Assembly (NCBI RefSeq): GCF_900176405.1
Contig: NZ_FWXJ01000008.1
Location: forward strand, 62,001 to 126,000
Reading direction: 5' to 3'
Length of the DNA stretch: 64,000 nucleotides
DNA from: Polynucleobacter kasalickyi
Lineage (GTDB): Bacteria; Pseudomonadota; Gammaproteobacteria; Burkholderiales; Burkholderiaceae
Positions 40,292 to 51,002 of this stretch are shown in pieces (position 1 is the first letter of the stretch; every line of letters starts with the position of its first letter). The notes beneath the pieces were generated by a model, which saw only the letters and a program-made list of their open reading frames with translations, ran no database searches and was not told where the DNA came from. A program made the translations under genes and the position numbers.

Positions 40292-41574
40292 ATTTTGGCA
40301 CCTCGCATCAAGGCACGATTCTCGGCATCTATTTTCAACAGGACAGCAATTGCTACGGCATTCATTAATAAGCCAGAGCCGCCATAACTAACCAGTGGCA
40401 AGGTAAGTCCCTTCGTTGGCAATAACCCAAGGTTCACGCCCATATTGATGAAACATTGCCACCCAATCCAAATCCCAATACCTTTGGCAACTAAGCCAGC
40501 AAAGCTACGATCGAGTTGTAAACAAGTTCTACCAATCATGAAACATCTACGAACGATGTAATAAAAACCGACAATTACTACGAGGACACCAACAAAACCG
40601 AGCTCCTCGCCAATCACCGCGAGAATAAAGTCGGTATGTGCTTCGGGTAAATAATGTTGTTTTTCAATGCTGCCACCTAAGCCCACTCCAAACCATTCAC
40701 CTCGACCAAAGGCCATTAAGGAATGCGTTAATTGGTACGCTTTATCTTGGGCATATTCCTCTTTCCAAGGATTTAAGAAGGCAAAAATACGCTCTCTTCT
40801 AAACCTTGAAGTGGCCACAATAATACCGAAAGCACCTAGGCCCATCAAAATCATATAACTAAATAATTTGGCATTGATTCCGCCTAAAAATAAGATTCCC
40901 ATCGCAATGGCGGCCACCACCATTAAGGCTCCCATATCTGGCTCTAACATTAAAAGCCCGCCAACCACAACAACGATCATGCCTAAAGGTAAAAATCCTT
41001 TTAAGAAGGAATGTAAATATTCTTGGCGCCGCACGGTATAGTGCGCAGCAAAGACGACCGCGGCAAATTTCATCAATTCAGATGGCTGAAAATTCATGAG
41101 TCCCAGTGGTAACCAACGCTTCGAGCCATTGACTGATTTACCAAGTCCTGGAATCAAGACGGCAATCAACATGAGGACGGTCACAATAAAAAGCAAGGGG
41201 GCAATTTTATCCCATACTTTGGAGGGCAAGCGATACACAATCAAGCCGGCGATCACAGCAACCCCTAAAGAAAATAGATGTCTAATTAAGAAATAGGTGG
41301 TTGTGTAGTTGGCATATTTTTTACCATCGGCTAAGGTAATAGACGCTGAGTACACCATCACGGTTCCTAGTAAGACCAGCAACACAACAGCCCATAAGAG
41401 GGACTGGTCCCATGTCGCCATGGCTGAACGAGAGTAAGTAATCGTCTTCGTCGCATCCCTTAATTCTGAACGAAACTCATTTAAACCCTGACGAATTCCA
41501 CCGCCAAAGCCAAGCTTTGAGATGACTCGTCCACGGAATAAATTCATCATACTTTGGGCGATCATGAGTTTCAT
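40288..41574 (-). CDS. ftsW: Lipid II polymerase FtsW (SEDS family)
   Basis: 428-aa polytopic membrane glycosyltransferase of septal peptidoglycan. After a basic cytoplasmic N-terminus of about 55 residues come about ten membrane helices. SEDS motifs are NGSKRWLPLGLMNFQPSELM, LEPDMGALMV, PEAHTDFILAVIGEELGF and the C-terminal LPLVSYGGSG. Partner of FtsI encoded in the same operon. Overlaps murD and murG by four bases. Confidence 0.97.
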   Translation of the reverse strand: MKLMIAQSMMNLFRGRVISKLGFGGGIRQGLNEFRSELRDATKTITYSRSAMATWDQSLLWAVVLLVLLGTVMVYSASITLADGKKYANYTTTYFLIRHLFSLGVAVIAGLIVYRLPSKVWDKIAPLLFIVTVLMLIAVLIPGLGKSVNGSKRWLPLGLMNFQPSELMKFAAVVFAAHYTVRRQEYLHSFLKGFLPLGMIVVVVGGLLMLEPDMGALMVVAAIAMGILFLGGINAKLFSYMILMGLGAFGIIVATSRFRRERIFAFLNPWKEEYAQDKAYQLTHSLMAFGRGEWFGVGLGGSIEKQHYLPEAHTDFILAVIGEELGFVGVLVVIVGFYYIVRRCFMIGRTCLQLDRSFAGLVAKGIGIWIGWQCFINMGVNLGLLPTKGLTLPLVSYGGSGLLMNAVAIAVLLKIDAENRALMRGAKI

Positions 41575-43184
41575 TCGATCGCTCCAAAGGAGTTAATGCT
41601 CAACTCTTCAACTGCATTCACAAAGACTTCTGCGCGGTGTTGATAGTTCTTAAACATATCAAAACTAGCACATGCTGGTGACAATAAAACACGATCTCCA
41701 GCAACGGCAGTACTAGCTGCTTGTAAAACAGCATCCTCTAAACTTGCTGCCATCGTTATCGATAGAGTTTGACCGGCAAATAATTGCGCAATCTGAGAAG
41801 CATCTCGACCAATCAAAAATAAATGTTTTACATATTGCAAGATGGGTTCACGCAAAGGACTAAAGTCCTGGCCTTTACCATCCCCACCTGCAATCAGGAG
41901 AATTTTTCTTAAGCCTTGTTTCGCATCGACCATGCCAAGACCCTGTAACGCAGCAATGACAGCGCCAACATTCGTGCCCTTACTATCATCGATATACTCC
42001 ACATCGCCCACGATCGCGATTGTTTGTACCCGATGTGGCTCACCCGTGTAATCGCGTAAGCCGTGTAATAGTTGTGCAATACCAAGTCCTACCGCATTCG
42101 CTAGGGCTAACGCGGCTAAAGCGTTACTCGCATTGTGGCGACCCTTGATCAAAAGTGCCTCAGCAGGGATTAAGTGCTTAATCAATAAGGGCTCTTCATC
42201 AAAAGCAGCCTGTGATTTTTTGGTTCTTCTGACTTTAATAGTTTGATTGCCATTAAACTCATCCACAGGTGGCGCCCATGCTAACCAATCAATTGCACCA
42301 CCCATGTCACTTTTAATTCCAAACGAGTCAGCTTCAAGCGGCTGCTGAATACCGAATGAAATAATGCGTTTCTTGGCCCAATCGGCTTCTGGAATCAGTG
42401 CTAACACTCGCGCATCATCACGATTAATCACAGGAATCGTATTCGGCCCAAAAATTTTGGCTTTCGCATTGACGTAGTGTTCCATGCTACCGTGCCAATC
42501 TAAATGATCTTCTGAGATGTTGAGGATGGTCGCAGCATGCGGATTAAAGTCTTGGCTGTAATACAGTTGATAACTAGATAATTCCAAGACCCAAATATCT
42601 GGTAAGTTATTCTGCAACAGACAAGTCATCAATTTATCTAATAAAGACGGACTAATATTGCCAGCTACGCCAACCGTTTTACCTGATTTGGCACAAATAA
42701 CGCCCGTTAATGCCGTCGTGGTTGTCTTTCCATTGGTACCAGTGATGGCAATCACTTTAGGCGTGTACTGTTGGTGCATTTCCAAACTACGCAGAGCATG
42801 GCTAAAGAAATCGAGTTCACCCCAAATCGCAATCTGTTGTTCTTGTGCAGTCGTGATAAAAGGAGCCATGATTGGATCAATGGGCGAGATTCCGGGGCTC
42901 ATCGCGATAAGATTGATCTCTGCACAATCGATGGCTAACAACTGAGGGCCAAAGGTAATCCGAGATACGCCTAAGGCCAATAACTCTTGGACGCGATCAA
43001 TCACCTGAGCACTGAGATTGGACTCCTCTCTAGTGTCATGCATCACAACTTTTGCACCCTGCGATAAAGACCATTTCGCCATCGCCTGACCAGACTCGCC
43101 AAGTCCCATGACCAAGACACTACATTGGTCAGAATATTGACCAAAAGCTTGGTGCAGAGGAGAGGTGATTTGCATACTATTCAT
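41571..43184 (-). CDS. murD: UDP-N-acetylmuramoylalanine--D-glutamate ligase
   Basis: 537-aa Mur ligase adding D-Glu. The ATP loop [33 protein letters not shown] and the C-terminal [21 protein letters not shown] are typical. It is about 100 residues longer than E. coli MurD (438 aa), partly because of an insertion in the central domain around [15 protein letters not shown] and [12 protein letters not shown]. The frame extends to 43268 inside mraY, but the ATG at 43184 overlaps the mraY stop as ATGA, like the other junctions. Confidence 0.95.
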   Translation of the reverse strand: MNSMQITSPLHQAFGQYSDQCSVLVMGLGESGQAMAKWSLSQGAKVVMHDTREESNLSAQVIDRVQELLALGVSRITFGPQLLAIDCAEINLIAMSPGISPIDPIMAPFITTAQEQQIAIWGELDFFSHALRSLEMHQQYTPKVIAITGTNGKTTTTALTGVICAKSGKTVGVAGNISPSLLDKLMTCLLQNNLPDIWVLELSSYQLYYSQDFNPHAATILNISEDHLDWHGSMEHYVNAKAKIFGPNTIPVINRDDARVLALIPEADWAKKRIISFGIQQPLEADSFGIKSDMGGAIDWLAWAPPVDEFNGNQTIKVRRTKKSQAAFDEEPLLIKHLIPAEALLIKGRHNASNALAALALANAVGLGIAQLLHGLRDYTGEPHRVQTIAIVGDVEYIDDSKGTNVGAVIAALQGLGMVDAKQGLRKILLIAGGDGKGQDFSPLREPILQYVKHLFLIGRDASQIAQLFAGQTLSITMAASLEDAVLQAASTAVAGDRVLLSPACASFDMFKNYQHRAEVFVNAVEELSINSFGAIE

Positions 43185-44350
43185 CGTAGTTTCAGACTCG
43201 ATAGGCCAATTAATACCAGAATCAAGGTGATAATCCAAAACCGCACGACGACCTGCGTTTCTTTCCAACCACTTAATTCAAAATGATGATGTAATGGCGC
43301 CATCTTAAAAATACGTCGCCCCTCACCAAATTTCTTTTTGGTGTATTTGAACCAAGCCACTTGTAATACGACAGAGAGTGTCTCAATCACAAAAATTCCA
43401 CCCATAATAAATAAGACGATTTCCTGACGAACAATCACTGCGATAGTACCCAGTGCACCACCTAAAGCTAAGGCACCCACATCACCCATAAACACTTGGG
43501 CGGGATGAGCGTTAAACCATAAAAACGCTAAACCAGCACCACCAATGGCGCCGCAAAAGATCAATAATTCGCCTGTTCCTGGAATGAACGGGAAGATAAG
43601 GTATTTTGCATAAATCGTATTCCCTGAAACATAGGCAAAAACACCCAAGGCACCAGCAACTAAGATGACGGGCATGATCACTAGGCCATCCAAGCCATCC
43701 GTTAAATTCACCGCATTACTACTACCAACAATCACTAAATAAGTCAGAATCACAAAGCCAATCGCCCCTAAGGGATAGCTAATTTCTTTAAAGAACGGCA
43801 CCACTAAATTCAGATTTTTGGGTGACCCTAAAATGAATCCTTCATTTTTCCAACGAATAAATGAATTAATAAAGTTCGTGTTACTAAAATCAGTAATAGC
43901 AAATACCAGATATATTGCTGCGACAAACCCAATCAACGATTGCCAAAAATATTTCTCTTTGGAACTCATTCCTTCAGGATTTTTATAGACCACTTTTCGG
44001 TAATCATCTACCCAACCTACAATCCCAAATCCTAAAGTGACCCATAACACCGCCCAAATGAATCGATTCGATAGGTCGGCCCATAAAAGCGTAGAAATGG
44101 CGATACCAATCAAAATCAAGACACCACCCATCGTGGGAGTACCCGTTTTAATTAAATGTGTTTTTGGACCATTCAGTCTGACCGCTTGCCCTACTTTTAA
44201 AAAGGTCAATTGACGAATGACCCATGGGCCGAATACTAAGCCAATGAGTAAGGCAGTTAGAGTGGCCATCACCGCTCTAAAGGTGATGTAATTCACTACC
44301 CGTAAAAATCCAAAATCACTTTGTAACCACTGGGCTAGGATGAGTAACAT
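43181..44350 (-). CDS. mraY: Phospho-N-acetylmuramoyl-pentapeptide transferase
   Basis: 389-aa polytopic enzyme that makes lipid I by moving phospho-MurNAc-pentapeptide to undecaprenyl phosphate. Catalytic loops [55 protein letters not shown] and the C-terminal [15 protein letters not shown] are complete. AAGGAGG precedes its ATG and the start overlaps murF by 16 bp. Confidence 0.98.
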   Translation of the reverse strand: MLLILAQWLQSDFGFLRVVNYITFRAVMATLTALLIGLVFGPWVIRQLTFLKVGQAVRLNGPKTHLIKTGTPTMGGVLILIGIAISTLLWADLSNRFIWAVLWVTLGFGIVGWVDDYRKVVYKNPEGMSSKEKYFWQSLIGFVAAIYLVFAITDFSNTNFINSFIRWKNEGFILGSPKNLNLVVPFFKEISYPLGAIGFVILTYLVIVGSSNAVNLTDGLDGLVIMPVILVAGALGVFAYVSGNTIYAKYLIFPFIPGTGELLIFCGAIGGAGLAFLWFNAHPAQVFMGDVGALALGGALGTIAVIVRQEIVLFIMGGIFVIETLSVVLQVAWFKYTKKKFGEGRRIFKMAPLHHHFELSGWKETQVVVRFWIITLILVLIGLSSLKLR

Positions 44351-45837
44351 GGATCCTCCTTACTTAATAGGTGCTGAATCACACGTTCCATCTTCGTAAA
44401 ACGCGACCCCTTGACTAAAATGACTAGAGGGGTGGCTTCGATCTGAGAATGATTACTTGAAAATTTAGCAAGCATTGTCATCAACTGATCCATTAATTGC
44501 TCCATGGAGTCAAAGTGCTGACTAGCTACTGACAGATTATTTGTGTTCGTCACAGACGCCTGCTGAAAAGCTGTGTGAGTAAATTGCGTTAGTTCACCAA
44601 TCGACAGCAATTGATCAATGTGATGATGGGCAGCATATGCGCCAACCTCTTGATGGAAGTTTGGCCCTTGATCACCAACTTCTCCCATATCACCTAGCAC
44701 CAACCAGCGCTGTCCGGGCAACTCTTCAATGGCTTGAATAGCAGCGATGACGGAATCAGGGTTGGCGTTATAGGTATCATCAACTAACGTGATGGCGGTG
44801 TGCTGTACTTTAATGTCCAACTTACGCATCCGTCCACTGACGGCTTCAAATGCTTCAAGGCCAGCAATAATAGCTTCTTTACTGAGCTGCGCGGCAATCC
44901 CGACCGCAGTAGCGGCTAAGGCATTTTTAGCATTATGGTCGCCTAGAGTCCGTAAATTGACGATTGCCTTCGTTGGCCATTCCGGCGTACTTATTTCTAA
45001 TTCACCATACTCATTCCAAGCACCAATTACGTCTGCTGGACGAGTCACTTGCGTGGTATTCGCGCTAGTTGAATCGACCAGGGTAAAGGTGCGAATCGGT
45101 CTATTTTGGGCGGCATCGTACCAAGTTTGTACATAATCGCTATCACTCGGAAACACAGCATAACCATCTAGTGGCAAAGCCTTAATCGCTAAGGCATGTT
45201 CCGCAGCAACTGCTTCTACGGTTTGCATAAATTCCTGATGCTCTCTTTGTGCATTATTCACTAGAGTAATATCCGGCGCGGCAATATCAGCCAATACTTT
45301 GGTTTCGCCAGGATGATTCATGCCTAACTCAATTACAGCTAACTGATGCTCACCATTCATCCTCAACAAGGACATCGGCAAACCAATCTCATTATTCAAA
45401 TTGCCGAGTGTGGATAAGGTATGGTTTTGACCTACCGCCGCTCTAAAGATACTCGCAATCATTTCTTTGACGGTGGTCTTACCATTACTGCCTGTAACGA
45501 CCACTACCTTAGGTGCTAAATCAAGACGCCAAGCCTTGGCTATTTCACCAAGCGCAGTAATCGTGTTATTCACTACGACTACCGGTAATTGCGCAGGTAC
45601 CTTAGACACATTACTAACTAGCGAACCGATCGCACCCGATTCCTGAACTTGCGCTAAAAAATCATGAGCATCAAATCTTTCACCCGAAATAGCGATAAAG
45701 AAATCATCTTTTGCGACCCTACGACTATCAGTCACTATGCTGTGTAAGGGCTGATCCAAGACATGCTCGGCATGCATCATTACCGCATCAGGTAAATAAC
45801 TCTGAATTCTACGGATAGTTAATTGCTTCGGATTCAT
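44335..45837 (-). CDS. murF: UDP-N-acetylmuramoyl-tripeptide--D-Ala-D-Ala ligase
   Basis: 500-aa Mur ligase finishing the cytoplasmic precursor by adding D-Ala-D-Ala. [20 protein letters not shown], the ATP loop [14 protein letters not shown], and [15 protein letters not shown] are diagnostic. It overlaps murE by four bases and mraY by 16. Confidence 0.97.
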   Translation of the reverse strand: MNPKQLTIRRIQSYLPDAVMMHAEHVLDQPLHSIVTDSRRVAKDDFFIAISGERFDAHDFLAQVQESGAIGSLVSNVSKVPAQLPVVVVNNTITALGEIAKAWRLDLAPKVVVVTGSNGKTTVKEMIASIFRAAVGQNHTLSTLGNLNNEIGLPMSLLRMNGEHQLAVIELGMNHPGETKVLADIAAPDITLVNNAQREHQEFMQTVEAVAAEHALAIKALPLDGYAVFPSDSDYVQTWYDAAQNRPIRTFTLVDSTSANTTQVTRPADVIGAWNEYGELEISTPEWPTKAIVNLRTLGDHNAKNALAATAVGIAAQLSKEAIIAGLEAFEAVSGRMRKLDIKVQHTAITLVDDTYNANPDSVIAAIQAIEELPGQRWLVLGDMGEVGDQGPNFHQEVGAYAAHHHIDQLLSIGELTQFTHTAFQQASVTNTNNLSVASQHFDSMEQLMDQLMTMLAKFSSNHSQIEATPLVILVKGSRFTKMERVIQHLLSKEDPCYSS

Positions 45838-47402
45838 ACCACCCTCCGCAATGCCAAGCGCAAATGATCTTGATCAGAAAATGGGAATTTTTTACCCATC
45901 ACTTCTTGGGTTGTTTCATGCCCCTTGCCGGCAATCAGAATCACATCATTCATCTGCGCCGTTTTTACCGCATTCAAAATCGCAAAAGCTCTATCTTCCA
46001 AAATAGTAACTTTGGACATCTGCACTTCAGAAATACCTTGTAAGATATTTTCAATAATCGCCATCGGATCTTCATGACGGGGATTATCACTAGTCAGAAT
46101 GATCTTGCTAGCGATATCAGCTGCTATCTTACCCATCACTGGTCGTTTACTCTTATCGCGATTGCCGCCGCACCCAAAGACGCAAATTAAGTTACCGCCC
46201 CGTTGCTTGGCAATCGGCAAGAGTGTGTTTAAAGTTTTCGCTAAACCATCGGGTGTATGAGCAAAGTCGACAATCGAGAGCGGTGCTGATTTATCGCCTA
46301 AATTAATCATTTCCATTCGCCCTGGAACGGATTTCAACTGCTCAATATTTTTGATGATTTTTTCAATTGGCATGTCATAAGCCAATAACGTACTAATAAC
46401 AGCTAAAGCATTTTGAATATTAAAACTACCTAAACTAGGAATCGTTAAGGTAAAGCTTCTCTCAAGAGAGTCAATCTTAACCATCATTCCAGAACGACCG
46501 ACCGTTTTTAATTCATAGATAACCGGGATACATTTAGCCTGTTGTTCAATACTGAGTTTTTGGAAATTTTCTGCTTGTCCGTATACATAAATCCGTGCTC
46601 TTGTATGTCCAAGTAACTTTTGACACCAAGCGAATCCTGTTGTGTCGTCAATATTTAAGATGATATTTTTTAAATTGGATCTGCGGAATAAGTCAAATTT
46701 TGCCGCCTCGTAGGCAAGCATATTTTGGTGGTAATCTAAATGATCTTGGCTTAAATTACTAAATATTGCAGTATTGATTTGAACCGCATCTACCCTACCC
46801 TGATCAATTGCATGCGAGGATACTTCCATGGCAACGGTTTTATATTTTTGATCTCGCAGTTCTGCCAACATTCTTTGTACTCGCGGCGCATCGGGAGTGG
46901 TAAATCCTGTCGTCTGCAACTCTTCAATATGGCCATAACCCATCGTTCCAGCAATCGCTGTGAGTTGGGTTTTACCAAAAGCTTGCGCTAACCAATGGGT
47001 GATTGTGGTCTTACCATTCGTACCCGTTACGCCAATCACTTCCATGTCTGCAGAAGGATTACTATACCAACGGTTGGCGACTTCGCTGGCAATTTTCCCT
47101 AAATTAGGGATTGGCACACACCGTTGATCACCCAATACTTCTCTGGCCGAAAGGAGTTCTGTTTCTGACCAATTTTCACTATCATATAAAACCAAAGCAA
47201 CCCCTTTTGCTAGGGCGTCTGGAATATGCATCCGGTTATCACTTAAACCCTGACCAAACCCAACCGGGTAAGCCATAAATACGTCACCTGGCGCGAGTAA
47301 TCTCGTATCGGCAGATAAGTTGGCGGCACGATCAACCTGACTGTAGAGCGTATTTTCTATATCAGCAAAAATCAAAGAGAGATTTTTAGGGTTAAATTTC
47401 AT
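45834..47402 (-). CDS. murE: UDP-N-acetylmuramoyl-tripeptide synthetase MurE
   Basis: 522-aa Mur ligase adding the third stem residue. ATP loop [48 protein letters not shown] and CGGNRDKSKRPVMG are visible. In the C-terminal domain SDNPRHEDP corresponds to the DNPR motif associated with meso-diaminopimelate specificity, so the peptidoglycan is probably of the mDAP type. Confidence 0.97.
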   Translation of the reverse strand: MKFNPKNLSLIFADIENTLYSQVDRAANLSADTRLLAPGDVFMAYPVGFGQGLSDNRMHIPDALAKGVALVLYDSENWSETELLSAREVLGDQRCVPIPNLGKIASEVANRWYSNPSADMEVIGVTGTNGKTTITHWLAQAFGKTQLTAIAGTMGYGHIEELQTTGFTTPDAPRVQRMLAELRDQKYKTVAMEVSSHAIDQGRVDAVQINTAIFSNLSQDHLDYHQNMLAYEAAKFDLFRRSNLKNIILNIDDTTGFAWCQKLLGHTRARIYVYGQAENFQKLSIEQQAKCIPVIYELKTVGRSGMMVKIDSLERSFTLTIPSLGSFNIQNALAVISTLLAYDMPIEKIIKNIEQLKSVPGRMEMINLGDKSAPLSIVDFAHTPDGLAKTLNTLLPIAKQRGGNLICVFGCGGNRDKSKRPVMGKIAADIASKIILTSDNPRHEDPMAIIENILQGISEVQMSKVTILEDRAFAILNAVKTAQMNDVILIAGKGHETTQEVMGKKFPFSDQDHLRLALRRVV

Positions 47403-49135
47403 CTTTGGAAATTCACTGGCTGAATGCCGTTATTTTGCACAAGCTGGGTAGAATTCGCATCAGGTGCAATATTTAATACCCTGAGCGCTGAACCTGTGAC
47501 TGCAGAAAAAACTGGCGCCGCAACTTCACCACCATAATGTCCGCCAACAGTCGGTTCATCAATCACTACTGCTACTACAATTCTTGGGGAACTAATGGGG
47601 GCTATACCAACAAAAAATCCTTCATAACGGTTTGAGCTATAGCCTTTTTTACCATTCGATTTATGAGCCGTGCCGGTCTTCCCACCGACCCGATAACCGT
47701 CAACCCGGGCCTTCATTGCGGTACCACCCTCTTGCGTCACCGTTTCCATCATCGCTCTGACTTGTCCAGCAACTTTCGGTGAAATAACTGGTGAGCCTGA
47801 AGTCGATTTTTCAATTTTTTTCATTGAAATCGTCGCGAGTTCACCATCGCGTACAAAAATCGTATAAGCCTTAGCAATCTGGAACAAAGAAGTAGAAATA
47901 CTGTAACCGTAAGACATACTCGCTTGATCTAATTTGCCCCATTTATCGTAAGGCTTGACTAATCCGGCAACCGCACCAGGGAAACCAATTTTAGGTGCCT
48001 GCCCAAAGCCGACTGCCTGAAACATCCCCCACATATCTTCGGGTTCCATTTGCAAGGCAATCCGAGAAGTACCAATGTTGCTGGATTTTTGAATAATTTG
48101 CGCGACGCTCAACACGCCATACGGATGCGTATCAGTGATCACTTTTTTGCCGATTTGCAAATGACCAATGGGCATCATCGTATTGGGCGTAACAATCCCT
48201 TTTTCTAGTGCTAAGGCAATCGTAATTGGCTTCATCGTTGAACCAGGTTCAAAAGTATCCGTCAGGACGCGATTTCTTAATTGTTCGCCCGTTAAATTGC
48301 CGCGATGATTTGGATCATAGGATGGCCAGTTCGCAAGTGCCAAGACTTCGCCAGTAACGGCGTCTAACACCACTGCGCCGCCGGCTTTTGCACGGTGCGT
48401 TTCTACCGCTTTTTTAATTTCTTGATAAGCAATGGACTGGATTTTGCTATCAATAGAAAGTTGCAAATCCTCCCCATTACGAGAAGGAATATAACCACCC
48501 AAGTCATCGACAACTCTACCGAGACGATCTATCACAACATTTCTTTGGCCACTCTTACCCGTTAGTAAGGTGTTATTTGATAACTCCATGCCTTCCTGAC
48601 CAACGTCCTCGACATTGGTAAAACCAACGACGTGAGCTACGGCCTCACCCTCTGGGTAGTATCTGCGATATTCACTTGTAATGGCAATTCCAGGTATTTC
48701 TAAAGCTTTGATGCGAAGCGCTACTTCTGGCTCAATTTGGCGTCTTAAATAAAGTTGACTGCGTGACTCACCTAATTTCTTACGTAACTCCGCCTCACTC
48801 ATTTCTAATAATTTGGCAAAGGCTACGACTTTTGATTTTTCTAAATCATCAGGTACAACATCTGGGTAAGCAATGATTGTCTTCGCCTCCAAGCTCGTTG
48901 CTAAGATGGCGCCATTGCGGTCAAGAATCTTTCCTCGAATGGCGTTGAGCTCTAATACCCTTTTTACTCGATTACCCTTTTCAGCATAAAAGTCATTGCC
49001 AACCCCTTGAATCCAAAAAGCTCTACCGATCAAGGAACAAAACCCTGCAAACATTAAAAACAACACTACCCTAGATCGCCACATCGGCAATCGCAGAACT
49101 AACTCAGAAGATTGGGATGGACGTGGCATCCTCAT
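47399..49135 (-). CDS. ftsI: Septal transpeptidase FtsI (PBP3)
   Basis: 578-aa class B penicillin-binding protein crosslinking septal peptidoglycan. It has a membrane anchor (about 23-42), an N-terminal pedestal with RGKILDRNGAILATS, and the transpeptidase domain with active-site Ser in EPGSTMKP, SSN in QKSSNIGTS, and KTGTAHKS. Overlaps ftsL and murE by four bases. Confidence 0.97.
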   Translation of the reverse strand: MRMPRPSQSSELVLRLPMWRSRVVLFLMFAGFCSLIGRAFWIQGVGNDFYAEKGNRVKRVLELNAIRGKILDRNGAILATSLEAKTIIAYPDVVPDDLEKSKVVAFAKLLEMSEAELRKKLGESRSQLYLRRQIEPEVALRIKALEIPGIAITSEYRRYYPEGEAVAHVVGFTNVEDVGQEGMELSNNTLLTGKSGQRNVVIDRLGRVVDDLGGYIPSRNGEDLQLSIDSKIQSIAYQEIKKAVETHRAKAGGAVVLDAVTGEVLALANWPSYDPNHRGNLTGEQLRNRVLTDTFEPGSTMKPITIALALEKGIVTPNTMMPIGHLQIGKKVITDTHPYGVLSVAQIIQKSSNIGTSRIALQMEPEDMWGMFQAVGFGQAPKIGFPGAVAGLVKPYDKWGKLDQASMSYGYSISTSLFQIAKAYTIFVRDGELATISMKKIEKSTSGSPVISPKVAGQVRAMMETVTQEGGTAMKARVDGYRVGGKTGTAHKSNGKKGYSSNRYEGFFVGIAPISSPRIVVAVVIDEPTVGGHYGGEVAAPVFSAVTGSALRVLNIAPDANSTQLVQNNGIQPVNFQR

Positions 49136-49398
49136 TCTTTTTCCTTCAAATAGATTGTCTTATCCTGCTTTGCATCGTTCATATGCAATTGTTTTTTTGC
49201 GATATCAATAATCCGAGAAGCTCTTGATAGTTCTCTTTGTTCATATTCCAAACGATTCCACTCTTGGTTCAGTTTGCGTTGTTGGATTTCTAATCGATTC
49301 TTTTCAATAAATAGCTGACGGGTTCGTTGTTGCGAATTCACCAGCAAAAACGAACAGCCCATCAGGGCTAGGATGAGAACGACTACGGCTCTATTCAT
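49132..49398 (-). CDS. ftsL: Cell division protein FtsL
   Basis: 88-aa bitopic protein of the FtsQBL complex. It has a very short cytoplasmic N-terminus, one membrane helix (about residues 3-21) and a periplasmic coiled coil ([20 protein letters not shown], then [11 protein letters not shown]). It is identified mainly by position between rsmH and ftsI plus topology, which is how FtsL is generally recognised because its sequence varies. Confidence 0.92.
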   Translation of the reverse strand: MNRAVVVLILALMGCSFLLVNSQQRTRQLFIEKNRLEIQQRKLNQEWNRLEYEQRELSRASRIIDIAKKQLHMNDAKQDKTIYLKEKE

Positions 49399-50327
49399 CG
49401 CACCTCCCCGATTTTTTGAGCAACCCGCATGACGGCTGAACGTGATCTTGGATTACTACTGATTTCAGCACTTGTAGGCTTTGTTCTCTCAATGAGTCTT
49501 AATGGAGATTTTGGAATCTGAGACTCTCTCAATGGCAGTCCGCGAGGTATTTCTACCTTGCTATGACGCTGCATGAACTGTTTTACGATTCGATCTTCGA
49601 GCGAATGAAAACTGATCACTACTAAGCGTCCGCCAATTTTTAAGAGTTTCATCGCCACATCTAATCCTTTTTCCAAGTCGTGAAGTTCTTGGTTGATGTG
49701 AATCCGTATAGCCTGAAAGGTACGCGTTGCGGGATCTTGCTCTGAGTCGCGCGAGCGGACGACACTAGCCACGAGCGACGCGAGTTGTCGTGTGGTCCCA
49801 ATAATGTTGCCTTGCTCCCTGCTAGCAACAATCGCCTTTGCAATCGATAGAGCAAACCGTTCTTCCCCATATTCCTTGATTACCTTATGTAGTTCTTTCT
49901 CACTGGCAACCGCCAGCCATTCTTGAGCACTTTGCCCCTCCTTGTTATTCATACGCATGTCCAACGGACCATCCATACGAAATGAAAAACCTCTTTCCGC
50001 CTGATCAATTTGCGGGGAACTAATCCCCAAATCTAATAAAATGCCATCTAAACTATTGGGTTCAAGGTACTCCCCCATGTTGGCAAATGAATCATGCACA
50101 ATCCTAAAACGTCCATCTTCAATACTGCTCGCTTCCTGTATCGCCTGAGGATCTTTGTCCATAGCGATTAATCTGCCACCTTGTGGCAGATTTGCTAATA
50201 TTTTTCTTGAATGACCACCTCTGCCAAATGTGCCATCCAAATAAGTTGGACTGACATGGGGCTGATCTGCCAACAAGGCAGTAACTGCCTCGTCCAGTAA
50301 AACCGGGCGATGACTGATGTGCATCAA
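49395..50327 (-). CDS. rsmH: 16S rRNA m4C1402 N4-methyltransferase
   Basis: 310-aa SAM-dependent methyltransferase modifying C1402 of 16S r[17 protein letters not shown] at the N-terminus, the SAM loop [33 protein letters not shown], and [17 protein letters not shown] are diagnostic. Start is ATG 50327 or the adjacent ATG 50324. It follows mraZ by nine bp. Confidence 0.97.
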   Translation of the reverse strand: MMHISHRPVLLDEAVTALLADQPHVSPTYLDGTFGRGGHSRKILANLPQGGRLIAMDKDPQAIQEASSIEDGRFRIVHDSFANMGEYLEPNSLDGILLDLGISSPQIDQAERGFSFRMDGPLDMRMNNKEGQSAQEWLAVASEKELHKVIKEYGEERFALSIAKAIVASREQGNIIGTTRQLASLVASVVRSRDSEQDPATRTFQAIRIHINQELHDLEKGLDVAMKLLKIGGRLVVISFHSLEDRIVKQFMQRHSKVEIPRGLPLRESQIPKSPLRLIERTKPTSAEISSNPRSRSAVMRVAQKIGEVR

Positions 50328-50336
50328 ATCCTCGCA

Positions 50337-50765
50337 TTAAAAGTTAAATTGACGAAGTGCTTCTGGCATACCTTGTGAAATAGCTATTTGCTCTTTCACA
50401 GCATATGTATTGGCATCCCATACTTCAAAGTGCGTCCCCATTCCCAGCAAGATCACTTCTTTTTCGATTCCCGCACCAGCCCTCAACTCAGGACTAATCA
50501 AAACCCTTCCAGCACTATCAACTTCAACTTCATTGGCATTTCCCAAAAAAATTCGACGCCACCAATGCGCTTCCATCGGTAACATCGCAATTTTTTCACT
50601 GAATTTTTCCCATTCGACCTGCGGAAAGAGCATGAGACAACCATCGGGGTTTTTTGTCAGCGTTGCTCGAAGGCCGTTCTCTGTTTTTAGGGCGTCACGA
50701 TGCTTAGACGGCACTAACATCCGTCCCTTGACATCTAAATTGATCGCTGAAGCACCCTGAAACAT
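50337..50765 (-). CDS. mraZ: Transcriptional regulator MraZ
   Basis: DNA-binding repressor of the dcw operon, with two tandem SpoVT/AbrB-like domains. From ATG 50765 it is 142 aa and starts [20 protein letters not shown], the family start. The second half has [24 protein letters not shown] at 50789 is in frame and would add eight residues, but those codons coincide with the MraZ-type DNA repeats, so they are better read as operator. Normal length for the family (E. coli 152 aa). Confidence 0.95.
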   Translation of the reverse strand: MFQGASAINLDVKGRMLVPSKHRDALKTENGLRATLTKNPDGCLMLFPQVEWEKFSEKIAMLPMEAHWWRRIFLGNANEVEVDSAGRVLISPELRAGAGIEKEVILLGMGTHFEVWDANTYAVKEQIAISQGMPEALRQFNF

Positions 50766-50769
50766 GCTG

Positions 50770-50799
50770 TTTTTCCCACTTTCTGACACATTCTCCCAC
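50770..50799 (-). promoter_or_regulatory. MraZ operator: three direct repeats with 10-bp period
   Basis: On the minus strand, reading toward mraZ: GTGGGAGAAT (50790-50799), GTGTCAGAAA (50780-50789), GTGGGAAAAA (50770-50779). MraZ in other bacteria binds TGGGN direct repeats with 5-bp spacers, i.e. a 10-bp period, upstream of mraZ. Repeats 1 and 3 match that core and the middle copy is degenerate. The first repeat overlaps the promoter -10 and the last one ends four bases before the ATG, fitting autorepression. Confidence 0.8.
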
Positions 50800-50826
50800 T
50801 TTAAAGGGCAAACCGAGTAAGGTCAA
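50798..50826 (-). promoter_or_regulatory. Sigma70-type promoter of the dcw operon (Pmra)
   Basis: TTGACC (50821-50826) and TAAAGT (50798-50803) on the minus strand, 17 bp apart. The -10 box shares two bases with the first MraZ repeat. It is the only good promoter I see upstream of mraZ. The predicted transcript starts near 50790, so the leader is only about 25 bases and lies inside the operator. Confidence 0.72.
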
Positions 50827-50930
50827 GGGGTTTTGGGGAATTTTTTGCTACTTTTTCTTGTAATTACAAGAACTTAGAAATGATTTTTCAAGAAATAAAT
50901 ATAAAATTTATAATAATAAACAGCACCTTA

Positions 50931-50971
50931 CAAACCATACTTCAAGTACTAATTGAGAATATTATGGTTTG
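50931..50971. repeat. 9-bp inverted repeat between coq7 and mraZ
   Basis: CAAACCATA (50931-50939) and TATGGTTTG (50963-50971) are perfect inverted arms 23 bases apart. A smaller TCAA/TTGA pair (50942-50945, 50953-50956) lies inside. A second short inverted pair, CTAGGT/ACCTAG, lies at 50974-50992. On the minus strand these follow the coq7 stop, so they may form its 3' end; no T-run follows. Confidence 0.45.
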
Positions 50972-51002
50972 CCCTAGGTAGCTCAAACCTAGAAAACTCT
51001 CC

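Noticed and set aside
43185..43268. 28-residue N-terminal extension of MurD inside mraY
   Set aside because: ATG 43184 overlaps the mraY stop as ATGA, matching nearly every other junction in the operon.
50766..50789. GTG start of MraZ at 50789
   Set aside because: Its eight codons coincide with the MraZ DNA repeats, and the family begins at MFQGAS (50765).
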